A DNA stretch of 64,000 bases from Microbacterium sp. (GTDB lineage Bacteria; Actinomycetota; Actinomycetes; Actinomycetales; Microbacteriaceae), in assembly GCA_019510305.1 (NCBI GenBank), contig JAEKKN010000023.1, positions 1 through 64,000 on the forward strand, written 5' to 3'. The stretch's first letter is position 1. The number at the start of each line of letters is the position of its first letter. This document shows, piece after piece, positions 17,256 to 26,863 of this stretch. The notes under the pieces are model-generated. The model made no database searches and was not told the DNA's origin. It worked only from the letters and a program-made list of their open reading frames with translations. Position numbers and translations under genes: made by a program.

Positions 17256-17675
17256 TCAGCGCGAGCGCGAGATCAACGCGAGGAGCGCTCGGCCGTAGGC
17301 CTCCGAAGGGTCGGGATGCTCGTACCGCAGCGTCTCGCCGGCGATCTCGACCACGACCTCGAACGCGTCGTCGAGACGGCTGAGGCGGCGGAAAGTGCCC
17401 CGCAGGAGTTCGCGGAGCTGATCCTCTCGCGGCAGCCACACGGCGTCGGCCAGAGTCACCGCGTCGAGCGCCCACTCGGTGGTGCCGTTGAAGGCGAGGT
17501 CGGTGCCGCTGGGCGTCTGGCGCGCCTCGATCGTCATCTCGCTGACCGTGAACACGTCGGCCTCGGCTTCGAGTTCGACGTCGTCGGGGAGATCGAGCTG
17601 GAAGCGGTCGCCCTCGGCGGGGTGCCAGGCCAGCCCGGCGTCGCGAAGGGCGACGGCGAGTTCACGGGTGATCAT
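17256..17675 (-). CDS. Hypothetical actinobacterial protein, ~140 residues
   Basis: 139-residue acidic protein of a kind common in Microbacteriaceae, usually labelled hypothetical or (without support) pyrophosphatase-like. The sequence [36 protein letters not shown] and the C-terminal [12 protein letters not shown] suggest a small alpha/beta protein. No catalytic motif, signal peptide or membrane segment is visible. It lies between paaA and recQ, transcribed away from recQ, and interrupts the paa locus without an obvious link to it. Confidence 0.75.
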   Translation of the reverse strand: MITRELAVALRDAGLAWHPAEGDRFQLDLPDDVELEAEADVFTVSEMTIEARQTPSGTDLAFNGTTEWALDAVTLADAVWLPREDQLRELLRGTFRRLSRLDDAFEVVVEIAGETLRYEHPDPSEAYGRALLALISRSR

Positions 17676-17765
17676 GCGTCCACGCTAGACGACGGGTGCG
17701 ACGTCTTCGCCGTCGGAGCGTAGAGCGTTCGTCCCGATGTCGTCGGGGTGAGGCAGAGTGGGGGA

Positions 17766-19871
17766 ATGACTTCGCAGCTTTCCCTCGACACCCGCGACGC
17801 AGCGCTCGCCGCGCTGCGCGAACTCGTCGGGCGTCCGGATGCCGTCTTCCACGACGGGCAGTACGAGGCGATCGAGGCTCTGGTCGAGCAGCGTCGGCGC
17901 GCGCTCGTCGTGCAGCGGACGGGTTGGGGCAAGTCGGCGGTGTACTTCGTCGCGACACTGCTGCTGCGAAAGCAGGGCGCGGGCCCCACGGTGCTGGTCT
18001 CGCCTCTGCTCGCTCTTATGCGTGACTAGATCGCGGCCGCCGAACGGGCTGGTGTGCGGGCCGTCGCGATCAACTCGACCAACGCTCACGAGTGGTCAGA
18101 CGTGCTCGCACAGCTCGACCGCGACGAGGTCGACGTGCTGCTGGTGTCGCCCGAGCGCCTCAACAACCCGTCGTTCCGCGAGGAGCAGCTGCCTGCGCTC
18201 GTGCGCCGCATCGGCATGCTCGTCGTCGACGAGGCGCACTGCATCAGCGACTGGGGTCATGACTTCCGCCCCGACTACCGGCGACTGCGCGACCTCATCG
18301 GGCAGATGCCCGCCGACGTCCCGGTGCTCGCAACGACCGCCACGGCGAACAGCCGCGTCGTCGCCGACGTGGCCGAGCAGCTCGGCGCGGCATCCGACGC
18401 CGACGTGCTCACGATCCGCGGCCCTCTCGCCCGCACGTCACTCCGGCTCGGTGTCCTCCGCTTGCCGGATTCGGCGAGCCGGCTCGCCTGGCTGCTCAGC
18501 CATCTCGATGACCTCCCGGGCTCGGGCATCATCTACACGCTCACCGTCGCAGCAGCGGTCGACACCGCGCGCCTGCTGCGCGAACGCGGACATGAGGCGC
18601 GCGCATACACGGGTCAGACCGATGCCGACGAGCGCGAAGAGTCGGAGGGCATGCTCAAGCGCAACGAGGTCAAGGCGCTCGTCGCGACCAGCGCTCTCGG
18701 CATGGGCTTCGACAAACCAGACCTCGGGTTCGTGCTGCATCTCGGGGCACCGTCATCGCCCGTCGCCTACTACCAGCAGGTGGGTCGTGCGGGGCGCGCG
18801 AGCGAGAGCGCCGACGTGCTGCTGCTGCCCGGCGTGGAAGACCGCGACATCTGGCACTACTTCGCGACCGCATCAATGCCCGATCGGGAGCGCGCGGAGC
18901 GCGTGATCGCCGCGCTCGGCGACCGCCCGGTGTCGACGCCGGCGCTCGAGGCGATGGTCGACATCCGCCGCACACCGCTCGAACTGCTGCTCAAGGTGCT
19001 CGACGTCGACGGTGCGGTCCGCCGAGTGCAGGGCGGCTGGGTCGCCACCGGCGAGCCGTGGATCTACGACGCCGAGCGCTACGAGCGCATCGCGGCCGAG
19101 CGCGTCGCCGAGCAGCAGAGCATGCTCGATTACGAGACGACCCGTGGATGCCGCATGGAGTTCTTGCAGCGCTCCCTCGACGACGACACGGCTGTGCCCT
19201 GCGGGCGATGCGACAACTGCGCCGGAGCCTGGTTCCCGCGCGACATCGACGAGACCTCGACCGTGAGCGCCGCTGAGTCGCTCGACCGGGTGGGCGTGCC
19301 GATCGAGCCTCGGCGCGCCTGGCCGACCGGCGCCGACCGCCTGGGTGCGCCGGTGAAGGGGCGCATCGCCGTGGACGAGCAGGCGACCGAGGGCCGCGCA
19401 CTCGCACGGCTCACCGATCTCGGCTGGGGCGGCACGCTGCGCGAACTGTTCGGCGCGGGGGCGGCGGATGCCCGGGTGTCGCCTCAGCTTCTGGCCGGTT
19501 GCGTCCGGGTGCTCGCCGGTTGGGGGTGGGAGCGCAGGCCGGTCGCCGTCGTCGCGGTGCCGTCCCGCTCGCGGCCGCTGCTCGTCGATTCGCTCGCCCG
19601 CGGCATCGCAGAGATCGGCCGGCTGCCCTACCTCGGCGAGCTCGGACTCGTGGGCGGCGGGCCGACCGGGCAGCCCGGCGGCAACAGTGCTTTCCGCGTC
19701 GCGGGCCTGTGGGAGAGATTCACGGCCGAGGGCCTCGAGGTCCCGGCGGGCCCGGTGCTGCTGGTCGACGACCAGGCCGACAGCCGCTGGACTCTGACGA
19801 TCGCAGCCCGCACGCTCAGGCGGGCTGGCGCCACCGACGTGCTGCCGTTCGTGCTCGCCTTCAGAGGGTGA
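17766..19871 (+). pseudogene. recQ: RecQ-type DNA helicase with in-frame amber codon
   Basis: ATP-dependent 3'-5' helicase gene, interrupted at codon 88 by TAG (18027-18029). The 5' part has the Q-rich entry FHDGQYEAIEAL and Walker A QRTGWGKSAVYF; the frame continues unchanged after TAG through DEAHCISDWGHDFRP (motif II), ATTATANSRV (III), GIIYTLTV (IV), GMGFDKPDLGFVLHLG (V) and QVGRAGRA (VI), the four-Cys zinc site ending CGRCDNCAG, and a phosphoribosyltransferase-like end region VLLVDDQADSRWT. Read through, it would give 701 residues. The codon at this place in relatives is normally Gln, so one C-to-T change (CAG to TAG) explains the stop. The 3' part has possible internal starts such as 18054 but would lack Walker A. 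Confidence 0.9.
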
Positions 19872-19961
19872 GCCGCAGCATCCGCTCCTGAGCTTTCGCG
19901 GCCTGAATGAACTTCGGATTGGCCGTGGAACGGGCGGCGCCGTCATCCGTCCTGGGCGTCG

Positions 19962-20038
19962 CTTTGTCGGGAGCGAGGCAGGAGATCGCGGCGAGTCGTG
20001 CTCGAGACTCCCGACCGACCGGAGAACTCCCGACAAAG
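19962..20038 (+). repeat. Intergenic palindrome, CTTTGTCGGGAG type
   Basis: CTTTGTCGGGAG (19962-19973) is exactly complementary to CTCCCGACAAAG (20027-20038), a 12-bp inverted repeat with a 53-bp loop that itself has short complementary words (GAGTCG/CGAGACTC). It lies in the 218-bp gap between the convergent recQ and paaK genes, a likely place for a bidirectional terminator. Confidence 0.75.
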
Positions 20039-20089
20039 TGAACGGCGACCGCGACACGAGGCGACGGTCACCGCGCGACCGGCATTCCC

Positions 20090-21385
20090 TCAGCGCAGGT
20101 CGTACACCCGCTTGTACTTGCCCTCGCTGCGCGGCAGCGCGCCCGGTTCCTCGACCTGCACGTCGACGCTGGTGCCGATGTGCATCTTGATGCGTTGCTG
20201 GAGCACGGCCGCGGCAGCTTCGCACTCCTCGGCGCTCAACTGCGGGTGGCGCTCGATGCGCACCGTGAGCGTGTCGAGCCGGGCGACGTGGCGCAGCTCG
20301 AGCACGAAATGCGGTGTGAGCGTCTCGATGCCCATCACGAGCTCTTCGATCTGGGTGGGGAACAGGTTCACCCCGCGCAGGATGATCATGTCGTCGTTGC
20401 GTCCGGTGATCTTCTCGATCCGTCGCACGGCGGGGTACGTCGTGCCGGGAAGGAGCCGGGTGAGGTCGCGGGTTCGATAGCGGATGACAGGAAACGCCTC
20501 CTTCGTCAGCGAGGTGAACACGAGCTCGCCCAGTTCGCCGTCCGATACCGCCTCGCCCGTGTCACCGTCGATGGTCTCCGGCAGGAAGTGGTCCTCCCAG
20601 ATGTGCGGGCCGTCTTTCGTCAGCACGCTCTCGCTCGCGACGCCCGGGCCCATGACTTCGCTGAGGCCGTAGATGTCCACGGCGTCGAGGTTCAGGCGCC
20701 GCTCGATCTCCCGGCGCATCTCGTTCGTCCAGGGCTCTGCGCCGAGGACGGCGATCTTCAGCGATGTGGCGGCCGGATCCAGGCCCGCCTCTTCCAGGGC
20801 GTCTGCGATCGTGAGCAAGTAGCTGGGGGTGCACAGGATCGCGTCGGGCTGGAAGTCGTTGATCAGCTGCGCCTGGCGGGCCGTCTGTCCACCGGAGACG
20901 GGGACGACGGTGGCGCCGAGCCGCTCGATGCCGGCGTGCGCGCCGAGCCCGCCGGTGAAGAGGCCGTAGCCGTAGGCGTTGTGCACCTTCATGCCGGCGC
21001 GGATGCCGGCCGCATGCAGCGAGCGGGCGACCAGGTCGCCCCAGCGGTCGAGGTCGCCTGCGGTGTAGCCCACGACGGTCGGCCGTCCTGTGGTTCCGGA
21101 CGAGGCGTGGATGCGGCGCACATCCGCCATGGGCACTGCGAACATGCCGAAGGGGTACGTCTCACGCAGGTCGGCCTTGGTCGTGAACGGCAGCCGGCTC
21201 ACATCGTCGAGGGTGCGGATGTCGTCAGGATGCACGCCGTGCTCGTCGAACTTGCGGCGGTACAGCGGCACACTCTCGTAGGCGTGGTGCACGGTCCACT
21301 GCAGGCGCTGCAGCTGAAGCTCGGCGAGCGTCTCACGGGAGTGCAGCTCGAGCTCGGTTCCGATGTCCAGGCGCTCACCGATCAT
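20090..21385 (-). CDS. paaK: Phenylacetate-CoA ligase
   Basis: 431-residue AMP-forming ligase that activates phenylacetate to phenylacetyl-CoA, the first step of the pathway. It carries the P-loop HASSGTTGRPTVVGYT, the A5-like YGLSEVMGPGVASES, and the C-terminal hinge GRNDDMIILRGVNLFPTQIEE as in all PaaK enzymes (given here in contiguous short parts). Normal length. Last gene of the second paa unit, 22 bp after the thioesterase. Confidence 0.95.
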   Translation of the reverse strand: MIGERLDIGTELELHSRETLAELQLQRLQWTVHHAYESVPLYRRKFDEHGVHPDDIRTLDDVSRLPFTTKADLRETYPFGMFAVPMADVRRIHASSGTTGRPTVVGYTAGDLDRWGDLVARSLHAAGIRAGMKVHNAYGYGLFTGGLGAHAGIERLGATVVPVSGGQTARQAQLINDFQPDAILCTPSYLLTIADALEEAGLDPAATSLKIAVLGAEPWTNEMRREIERRLNLDAVDIYGLSEVMGPGVASESVLTKDGPHIWEDHFLPETIDGDTGEAVSDGELGELVFTSLTKEAFPVIRYRTRDLTRLLPGTTYPAVRRIEKITGRNDDMIILRGVNLFPTQIEELVMGIETLTPHFVLELRHVARLDTLTVRIERHPQLSAEECEAAAAVLQQRIKMHIGTSVDVQVEEPGALPRSEGKYKRVYDLR

Positions 21386-21407
21386 CGTCGACTCCTTCGT
21401 CGGGGGT

Positions 21408-21791
21408 TCACTCGGACTGCGGACGATTCGTGACGATTGAACGGCCGCGGAACTCTGCGACGGGGTCGCTGGTCTCGTCGGACACCGTGACGTCGTAGAG
21501 TCCGGTGCGCCCGCTCACGACGCGGCGAACCGCGGTGGCCGTCAGCGTCTGGCCTGCGCGCGTCGACTTCAGGAACGTGATGTCGGCGCCGGCCGCGACC
21601 GTCACCCGTTCGTCTTCGTTGCAGGCGATCGCGAACGCCGTGTCGGCGAGGGCGAACACGAGCCCGCCGTGCGTGATCGCGAACCCGTTCAGCATGTCCT
21701 CCCGCACGGTCATCGACACGATCGCGCGCCCCGGTTCGTCGACTTCGACGACCATGCCGAGCATGGCCGAGGCGCTGTCACGCTGCATCAT
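21408..21791 (-). CDS. paaI: Hydroxyphenylacetyl-CoA thioesterase PaaI
   Basis: 127-residue hotdog-fold thioesterase. The family signature is NGFAITHGGLVFALADTAF, with the catalytic Asp in LADTAF. In the pathway it hydrolyses dead-end acyl-CoAs and frees CoA. Two adjacent ATG codons (21791, 21788) or the GTG at 21800, which overlaps the paaZ stop as GTGA, could start it; conserved sequence begins after all three, so the choice matters little. Confidence 0.92.
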   Translation of the reverse strand: MMQRDSASAMLGMVVEVDEPGRAIVSMTVREDMLNGFAITHGGLVFALADTAFAIACNEDERVTVAAGADITFLKSTRAGQTLTATAVRRVVSGRTGLYDVTVSDETSDPVAEFRGRSIVTNRPQSE

Positions 21792-21796
21792 CGGCC

Positions 21797-23854
21797 TCAC
21801 GACTTGCTCACCAGCGTCAGCACGTCGTACGTCGCGACGGTCTCGTCCTTCTGGTTGCGGATGACGGCATCCCATCGCACTTCGCCGTACTCGTCGGTCT
21901 CGCGAGGCGTGATCTGCTTGGCCGTGAGCTCGACGCGGATATCGTCGCCGGGGGAGACGGGAGTGAGGAATCGCAGATGCTCGAGTCCGTAGTTCGCGAG
22001 CACAGGTCCGGGCGCAGGGTCGACGAACAGGCCCGCTGCCCACGAGACGAGCAGATAGCCGTGCGCCACCCGCCCGGGGAAGAACGGGTTCGCCGCCGCG
22101 GCCTCCTCGTCCATGTGTGCATAGAACGTGTCGCCCGTGAAGTGCGCGAACGTCTCGATGTCGTCCAGCGTCACCTCGCGGGAGCCGGAGGCGATCTGAT
22201 CGCCCACACGCAACTCGGCGAGGGACTTGCGGAACGGATGCCGGTCGCCGCTGCTCGTCGCAGCGCCGGCGTGCCAGACACCGGTGAGCGCTGTCAGCAT
22301 CTCGGGTGAACCTTGCACGGCGGTGCGCTGCATGTGATGGTGCACGGCACGGATGCCGCCCAGCTCCTCGCCGCCGCCGGCGCGGCCGGGCCCGCCGTGC
22401 ACGAGGTTCGGCAACGGCGAACCGTGGCCGGTGGAGGAGCGGGCGTCATCGCGGTCGAGCAGCAGCATTCGTCCGTTGAACGGCGCGATGCGCCCGGCGA
22501 GTTCGACCGCCTGTGCCGGGTCGTGCGTCGCGATGCTCGTGACGAGAGATCCGCCGCCGCGCGCGACCAGTGCCGCCGCCTCGGCCGTGGTGCCGTAGGT
22601 GAGCAGGGAGGACACGGGGCCGAAGGCCTCGACGGAGTGCACGGCATCCGTCTGCGGGTCGGCGAACCGCAGCAGCACGGGAGACACGAAGGCGCCGTTG
22701 GACGCGGGTCCGGTACTGCCATCCGCGAGGCGCACCTCGGGGGTGTCCGTCGAGCCCACGACGATCTCGCCTCCGGCCTCCTGCAGCTCCCTGATCCGAC
22801 GGAGCACCTCGTCGCGCTGGGCCAGAGACGCGAGCGGACCCATCGTCACGCCCTCGGCCCGTGGATCGCCCAGCACGGTCTTCTCGGCGATCCGAGCCCG
22901 TACGGCGGCGACCACGGCATCCGCCGACGCCGTGGGCACGATCGCACGGCGGATCGCCGTGCACTTCTGCCCGGCCTTGGTGGTCATCTCCGTGACGAGC
23001 TGACGCACGTAGGCATCGAACTCCGGTGTGCCTTCGGCCGCGTCCGTGCCCAGCACCGAGGCGTTGATCGAGTCGGTCTCGGCGGTGAAACGGACGCCGC
23101 CCGTCTGCACCGCGGGATGGGCCTTCAGCGACTCGGCGGTCGAGGCGCTGCCCGTGAAGCCCACCAGGTCTCCGAGGCGCAGGTTCTCGAAGAGCCCGGG
23201 CACGCTGCCGCTCACGAGCTGCAGCGAACCATCGGGAAGCAGCCCCGACTCGACCAGGATGCGCACCATCGCCTCGGCGAGGTAGCCCGTGGGTGTGGCG
23301 GGCTTCACCAACGTGGGCATGCCGGCGAGGAACGCGGGAGCGAACTTCTCGAGCGACCCCCACACGGGGAAGTTGAAGGCGTTGATCTGCACCGCGACGC
23401 CGGGGAGGGTCGTGTAGATGTGGCGGCCGAGGAAGGATCCGTCCTTCGACAGCGGCTCGACAGGACCGTCGATGTGCACCGTGCCGTTCGGCAGCTCGCG
23501 CCGCCCCTTGCCCGAGTATGAGAACAGCACGCCGATGCCGCCGTCGATGTCGACCCAGGAGTCGGTCTTCGTGGCGCCGGTGCGCGCGGAGAGCGCGTAC
23601 AACTCGTCCTTGCGCTCGGTCAGCGCGAGCGCGAACTGCTTGAGCAGTACCGCGCGCTGGTGAAACGTCAGAGCCGCGAGCGCTGCGTGCCCGGTGGTCC
23701 TCGCGTAGTCGAGGGCGCCGGCGAGATCGAGCTCCTCGGTGGAGACACGGGTGATCACCTCGCCTGTCGAGGAATCCCGCACGTCGGTTGCGCGGTCGGG
23801 GGACGACGGCGTCCACCACTCGCCCCGGACGTAGCTCGGCAGGTAGTCGGTCAT
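21797..23854 (-). CDS. paaZ: Bifunctional oxepin-CoA hydrolase / aldehyde dehydrogenase PaaZ
   Basis: 685-residue fusion that opens the oxepin-CoA ring and oxidises the resulting aldehyde. Residues 1 to about 520 form an aldehyde dehydrogenase domain, with GFTGSASTAESL, the general base Glu in RFTAETDSIN and the nucleophile Cys in KAGQKCTAIRRA. The last ~150 residues form the MaoC-like (R)-hydratase domain, with FAHFTGDTFYAH and RVAHGYLLVS carrying the Asp/His pair. ATG 23854 overlaps the paaH stop as ATGA. The long open frame upstream lies inside paaH and is a shadow. Confidence 0.95.
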   Translation of the reverse strand: MTDYLPSYVRGEWWTPSSPDRATDVRDSSTGEVITRVSTEELDLAGALDYARTTGHAALAALTFHQRAVLLKQFALALTERKDELYALSARTGATKTDSWVDIDGGIGVLFSYSGKGRRELPNGTVHIDGPVEPLSKDGSFLGRHIYTTLPGVAVQINAFNFPVWGSLEKFAPAFLAGMPTLVKPATPTGYLAEAMVRILVESGLLPDGSLQLVSGSVPGLFENLRLGDLVGFTGSASTAESLKAHPAVQTGGVRFTAETDSINASVLGTDAAEGTPEFDAYVRQLVTEMTTKAGQKCTAIRRAIVPTASADAVVAAVRARIAEKTVLGDPRAEGVTMGPLASLAQRDEVLRRIRELQEAGGEIVVGSTDTPEVRLADGSTGPASNGAFVSPVLLRFADPQTDAVHSVEAFGPVSSLLTYGTTAEAAALVARGGGSLVTSIATHDPAQAVELAGRIAPFNGRMLLLDRDDARSSTGHGSPLPNLVHGGPGRAGGGEELGGIRAVHHHMQRTAVQGSPEMLTALTGVWHAGAATSSGDRHPFRKSLAELRVGDQIASGSREVTLDDIETFAHFTGDTFYAHMDEEAAAANPFFPGRVAHGYLLVSWAAGLFVDPAPGPVLANYGLEHLRFLTPVSPGDDIRVELTAKQITPRETDEYGEVRWDAVIRNQKDETVATYDVLTLVSKS

Positions 23855-24702
23855 CTCTCCTCGTTCCATTCGTAGAATCCCTGACCGCTCTTGCGGCCCA
23901 GCTTGCCCTCGGCGACCATCCGGCGCAGCAGCTCGGGCGCGGCGAAGCGCTCGCCGAAGGCGCGCTCGAGCTCCTCGGCGATCCCGAGCCGCACGTCGAG
24001 ACCGACGATGTCGGTCGTGCGCAGCGGACCGGTCGGATGCCTGTAGCCGAGCGTCATCGCGGCATCGATGTCCGCGGCGGAGGCGACGCCGTCCTCCAGC
24101 ATCCTGATCGCCTCGAGGCCGAGCATGACGCCGAGGCGCGATGAGGCGAAGCCGGGAGAGTCGCGGACGACGATGGGCGTCTTGCCGAGGGCGCTGACCC
24201 AGACACGGGCGCTGTCGATCACGTCTGGCGATGTCGCCGAGCCCTGGACGATCTCGACCAGTGCCGACGCGGGCACCGGGTTGAAGAAGTGCAGCCCGAG
24301 GAATCGCTCGGGGCGCAGGCGCCGCGAGGCGAGGTCGTCGATCGAGATCGAGGAGGTGTTGCTCGCCAGAATCGCGTACGCGGGCATGGCGGCTTCGGCG
24401 CGAGAGAGAGCGGTCTCCTTGAGCGTGCGTTCCTCGGGCACCGCCTCGATCACGAGATCGCACTCACCGAAAGCGGTGGCATCGGTGCCCGTGTCGAGGC
24501 GGGAGCGGAGCTCGGTCTCGTCGAGACCTCCGTCGCGCTCGACGGACCGGCGGATGCTGTCGCCGATGCGATGGGCCGCGGCAGCCGCGCTCTCGTCATC
24601 GCGTTCGACGACGCTCACGCGGGACCCGGCCAGCAGGAAGGCATGCGCGATGCCCGCACCCATGCGCCCGCCGCCGAGCACCCCGACCTGCGCGGGAGCC
24701 AT
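23851..24702 (-). CDS. paaH: 3-hydroxyacyl-CoA dehydrogenase PaaH
   Basis: 283-residue NAD-dependent dehydrogenase of the 3-hydroxyadipyl-CoA type. The Rossmann motif is GVLGGGRMGAGIAHAF at the N-terminus, followed by SNTSSISIDDLA, the catalytic-His segment GLHFFNPVPASALVEI and the C-terminal domain with GRKSGQGFYEW. ATG 24702 starts the conserved sequence; the open frame further upstream reads through a palindromic repeat (24712-24791) and into paaF, so it is not coding. Confidence 0.93.
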   Translation of the reverse strand: MAPAQVGVLGGGRMGAGIAHAFLLAGSRVSVVERDDESAAAAAHRIGDSIRRSVERDGGLDETELRSRLDTGTDATAFGECDLVIEAVPEERTLKETALSRAEAAMPAYAILASNTSSISIDDLASRRLRPERFLGLHFFNPVPASALVEIVQGSATSPDVIDSARVWVSALGKTPIVVRDSPGFASSRLGVMLGLEAIRMLEDGVASAADIDAAMTLGYRHPTGPLRTTDIVGLDVRLGIAEELERAFGERFAAPELLRRMVAEGKLGRKSGQGFYEWNEER

Positions 24703-24711
24703 CGGCTCGCG

Positions 24712-24791
24712 GCGTTTCGTCTCGCTCAACGACCCGTGGATTTCCTCAGTTCCGGTCGTTGAGCGAGGAGCGGAGCGACGAGACGAAACGC
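24712..24791 (+). repeat. GTCGTTGAGCGAG/GACGAAACGC palindromic repeat, copy 1
   Basis: Two arms facing each other: GCGTTTCGTCTCGCTCAACG (24712-24731, then ACC) and, after 17 bp, CCGGTCGTTGAGCGAG continuing to GACGAAACGC (24752-24791). The second arm has an extra GAGCGGAGCGAC block. It sits in the 131-bp gap between paaF and paaH in the middle of an operon. Further copies lie at 30388-30490 and 47058-47186. Confidence 0.85.
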
Positions 24792-24833
24792 TCGTCTCCT
24801 GCGTCGAGGTCGGCTCGCTCTCACTTCGCCCGG

Positions 24834-25568
24834 TCATCGATTCGCCTTTCGTTCGAGGAAGGCGGTCATCCGGCGATGTTTCTCCGGCGACTCGAACAGT
24901 TCGGCCTGCAGCTCGAACTCGATGGCCGGATGCTGTGCGCGAGGGGTGCGCAGGGCGCGCTTGGTGTGCTGCGTGGCGAGCGGGTCGTTCGCGGCGATCC
25001 GGTCCGCGATCGCATGAGCCGCGCTCATCAGATCCTCCGCCGGATGCACGGCCGACACGAGTCCCCATTGCACGGCCTCTTCGGCATCCAGCATCCGCCC
25101 GGTCAGGAGCATCTCGCTCGCTCGTGCCGCTCCGACGATCTCGGGCAGCCGCCAGGCAGCCCCGGCGGCGGCCATGATGCCGAGGCCCGTCTCGGGGTTG
25201 CCGATCTGCAGAGCCGGTGTGGCGATGCGGATGTCGGCGGCATAGGCGAGCTCGCCGCCGCCGCCGAGAGCGTAGCCGTCGATCGCAGCGACGACCGGCA
25301 TCGGGAGCTCGCTGACCCGGATGAACGCCGTGGCGTTGATGCCCCGCCGTGCATCCTCCGCCGTACGGTCTCGCAGCTGCGCGATGTCGGCTCCCGCGGC
25401 GAACACGCCGCCCGATCCCGTGAGGATCAGGGTGCGAGGGTGGGATTCGAGAGAGTAGCACAGGGCGTGCAGCGCGTCGATGGTGTCCTGATCGATCGCG
25501 TTGCGCTTCTCAGGGCGGTCGAGCGTCGCGACGACGCGGTCGGTATGCTCCTCGATGCGCAGGGTCAT
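24834..25568 (-). CDS. paaF: Enoyl-CoA hydratase PaaF
   Basis: 244-residue crotonase-fold hydratase that hydrates 2,3-dehydroadipyl-CoA. Both hydratase glutamates are present: GGGGELAYAADIRI and GNPETGLGIMAAAG. The oxyanion-hole segment is GGVFAAGADIAQL. ATG 25568 shares one base with the thiolase stop. This distinguishes it from the paaG-like gene at 12604-13374, which lacks the first Glu. Followed by a palindromic repeat before paaH. Confidence 0.9.
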   Translation of the reverse strand: MTLRIEEHTDRVVATLDRPEKRNAIDQDTIDALHALCYSLESHPRTLILTGSGGVFAAGADIAQLRDRTAEDARRGINATAFIRVSELPMPVVAAIDGYALGGGGELAYAADIRIATPALQIGNPETGLGIMAAAGAAWRLPEIVGAARASEMLLTGRMLDAEEAVQWGLVSAVHPAEDLMSAAHAIADRIAANDPLATQHTKRALRTPRAQHPAIEFELQAELFESPEKHRRMTAFLERKANR

Positions 25569-26752
25569 CACACGCGCTCCACGATCATCGCGGTGCCCTG
25601 GCCCACGCCCACGCACATCGTGGCGAGACCGTACCGGACGCCCTCTCGCTCCATGCGCCCGAGCAGGGTGACGACCAGTCGCGACCCGCTCGACCCCAGT
25701 GGATGGCCGAGCGCGATCGCCCCGCCGTCGGCGTTCACGATCGCGGGATCGAGGCCGAGTCGGCGGATGCATGCGAGGGACTGCGATGCGAAGGCTTCGT
25801 TCAGCTCCACCGCGCCGAGATCGGCGACCGTGAGTCCGGCCTTCTGCAGGGCCTTCTCCGTGGCGGGTACGGGGCCCAGTCCCATGATCTCCGGCGCGAG
25901 TGCGGCCGTCGCCGATGCGACGATCCGCGCACGCGGGCGCAGCCCGTGTCGCTCCACGGCATCCGGGCTCGCGACCGCGATCGCCGACGCCCCGTCGTTC
26001 AGCGAGCTCGAGTTGCCCGCCGTGACCACGGCGCCGCCGCCGACCACTGGCCGCAGCCCCTCCAGAGCCTTGAGAGACGTGTCGCGGCGCGGCCCTTCGT
26101 CGACCTCGACGGAGCCGCGGGGGGTCTCGACGGCGACGATCTCGGCGGCGAATCGCCCGGCGTCGATCGCCGTGACAGCGCGCCGGTGGCTCGCCAGCGC
26201 GAAGGCGTCGGCATCCGCTCTGCTGATCCCGTCGACGCGCGCCACCTCTTCTGCGGTCTCCGGCATCGAGAATGTGGCCTTCTCGCGCGCCGCCAGTCGG
26301 GGGTTCGTGAACCTCCAGCCGATGGAGGTGTCGAAGGCGTCTCCGGGTTTCGCCCAGGCGCGCGCGGGCTTGGCCTGAACCCAGGGCGCCCTCGTCATCG
26401 ACTCGACGCCTCCCGCGATGATCGCGTCGGCGTCGCCCGCGCGGATCGCCTGAGCCGCGATCGTGATCGCGGACATGCCCGACGCGCACAGCCGGTTGAC
26501 CGTCATCCCGGGGACCGTGTCGGGTAGACCCGCCAGCAGCACGGCCATGCGGGCGACGTTGCGGTTGTCCTCGCCGGCCTGATTCGCCGCTCCGAGGATG
26601 ACCTCGTCGAGCGCGTCGACCGGCAGCCCCGACCGTGCCACGGCCTCTCCGACGACGAGCGCCGCGAGATCGTCGGGGCGGACGCCCGCGAGTGCTCCGC
26701 CGTACCGGCCGATCGGCGTGCGCACACCGCCGACGAGATAGGCCTCGGACAT
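25568..26752 (-). CDS. paaJ: Acetyl-CoA acyltransferase (3-oxoadipyl-CoA thiolase)
   Basis: 394-residue thiolase that cleaves 3-oxoadipyl-CoA to acetyl-CoA and succinyl-CoA. The acyl-binding Cys lies in NRLCASGMSAI, the catalytic His in GGAIALGHPLGSSGSR, and the second Cys in TMCVGVGQGTAM; all are intact. Two ATGs are possible; 26752 is preferred over 26758 because GAGAGG lies six bases ahead of the former and only touches the latter. First gene of the unit thiolase-paaF-paaH-paaZ-paaI-paaK, behind a PaaR-type palindrome. Confidence 0.94.
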   Translation of the reverse strand: MSEAYLVGGVRTPIGRYGGALAGVRPDDLAALVVGEAVARSGLPVDALDEVILGAANQAGEDNRNVARMAVLLAGLPDTVPGMTVNRLCASGMSAITIAAQAIRAGDADAIIAGGVESMTRAPWVQAKPARAWAKPGDAFDTSIGWRFTNPRLAAREKATFSMPETAEEVARVDGISRADADAFALASHRRAVTAIDAGRFAAEIVAVETPRGSVEVDEGPRRDTSLKALEGLRPVVGGGAVVTAGNSSSLNDGASAIAVASPDAVERHGLRPRARIVASATAALAPEIMGLGPVPATEKALQKAGLTVADLGAVELNEAFASQSLACIRRLGLDPAIVNADGGAIALGHPLGSSGSRLVVTLLGRMEREGVRYGLATMCVGVGQGTAMIVERV

Positions 26753-26780
26753 TGTCATCCTCTCGATCGTCGACGCTGGC

Positions 26781-26809
26781 GTATTTCCAGACCGATCGTT
26801 CAGGAATAC
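26781..26809 (-). promoter_or_regulatory. Probable PaaR operator between thiolase gene and paaR
   Basis: Imperfect palindrome of 29 bp with arms GTATTTCC and GGAATAC around AGACCGATCGTTCA. The 11-base centre GACCGATCGTT is identical to the one ahead of paaA (17197-17218). It lies 29 bp before the thiolase start and 55 bp before paaR on the other strand, so it probably serves autoregulation as well. Confidence 0.8.
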
Positions 26810-26863
26810 GATCTCAGATCGTCTCGGGAATGGCAACTCCTCGGCGGTGCCAGACTGGACGAC

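Noticed and set aside
18027..18029. Programmed frameshift, selenocysteine or pyrrolysine at the recQ stop
   Set aside because: The frame does not change, the codon is TAG not TGA, and no pyrrolysine genes are expected in this group; a point mutation is simpler.
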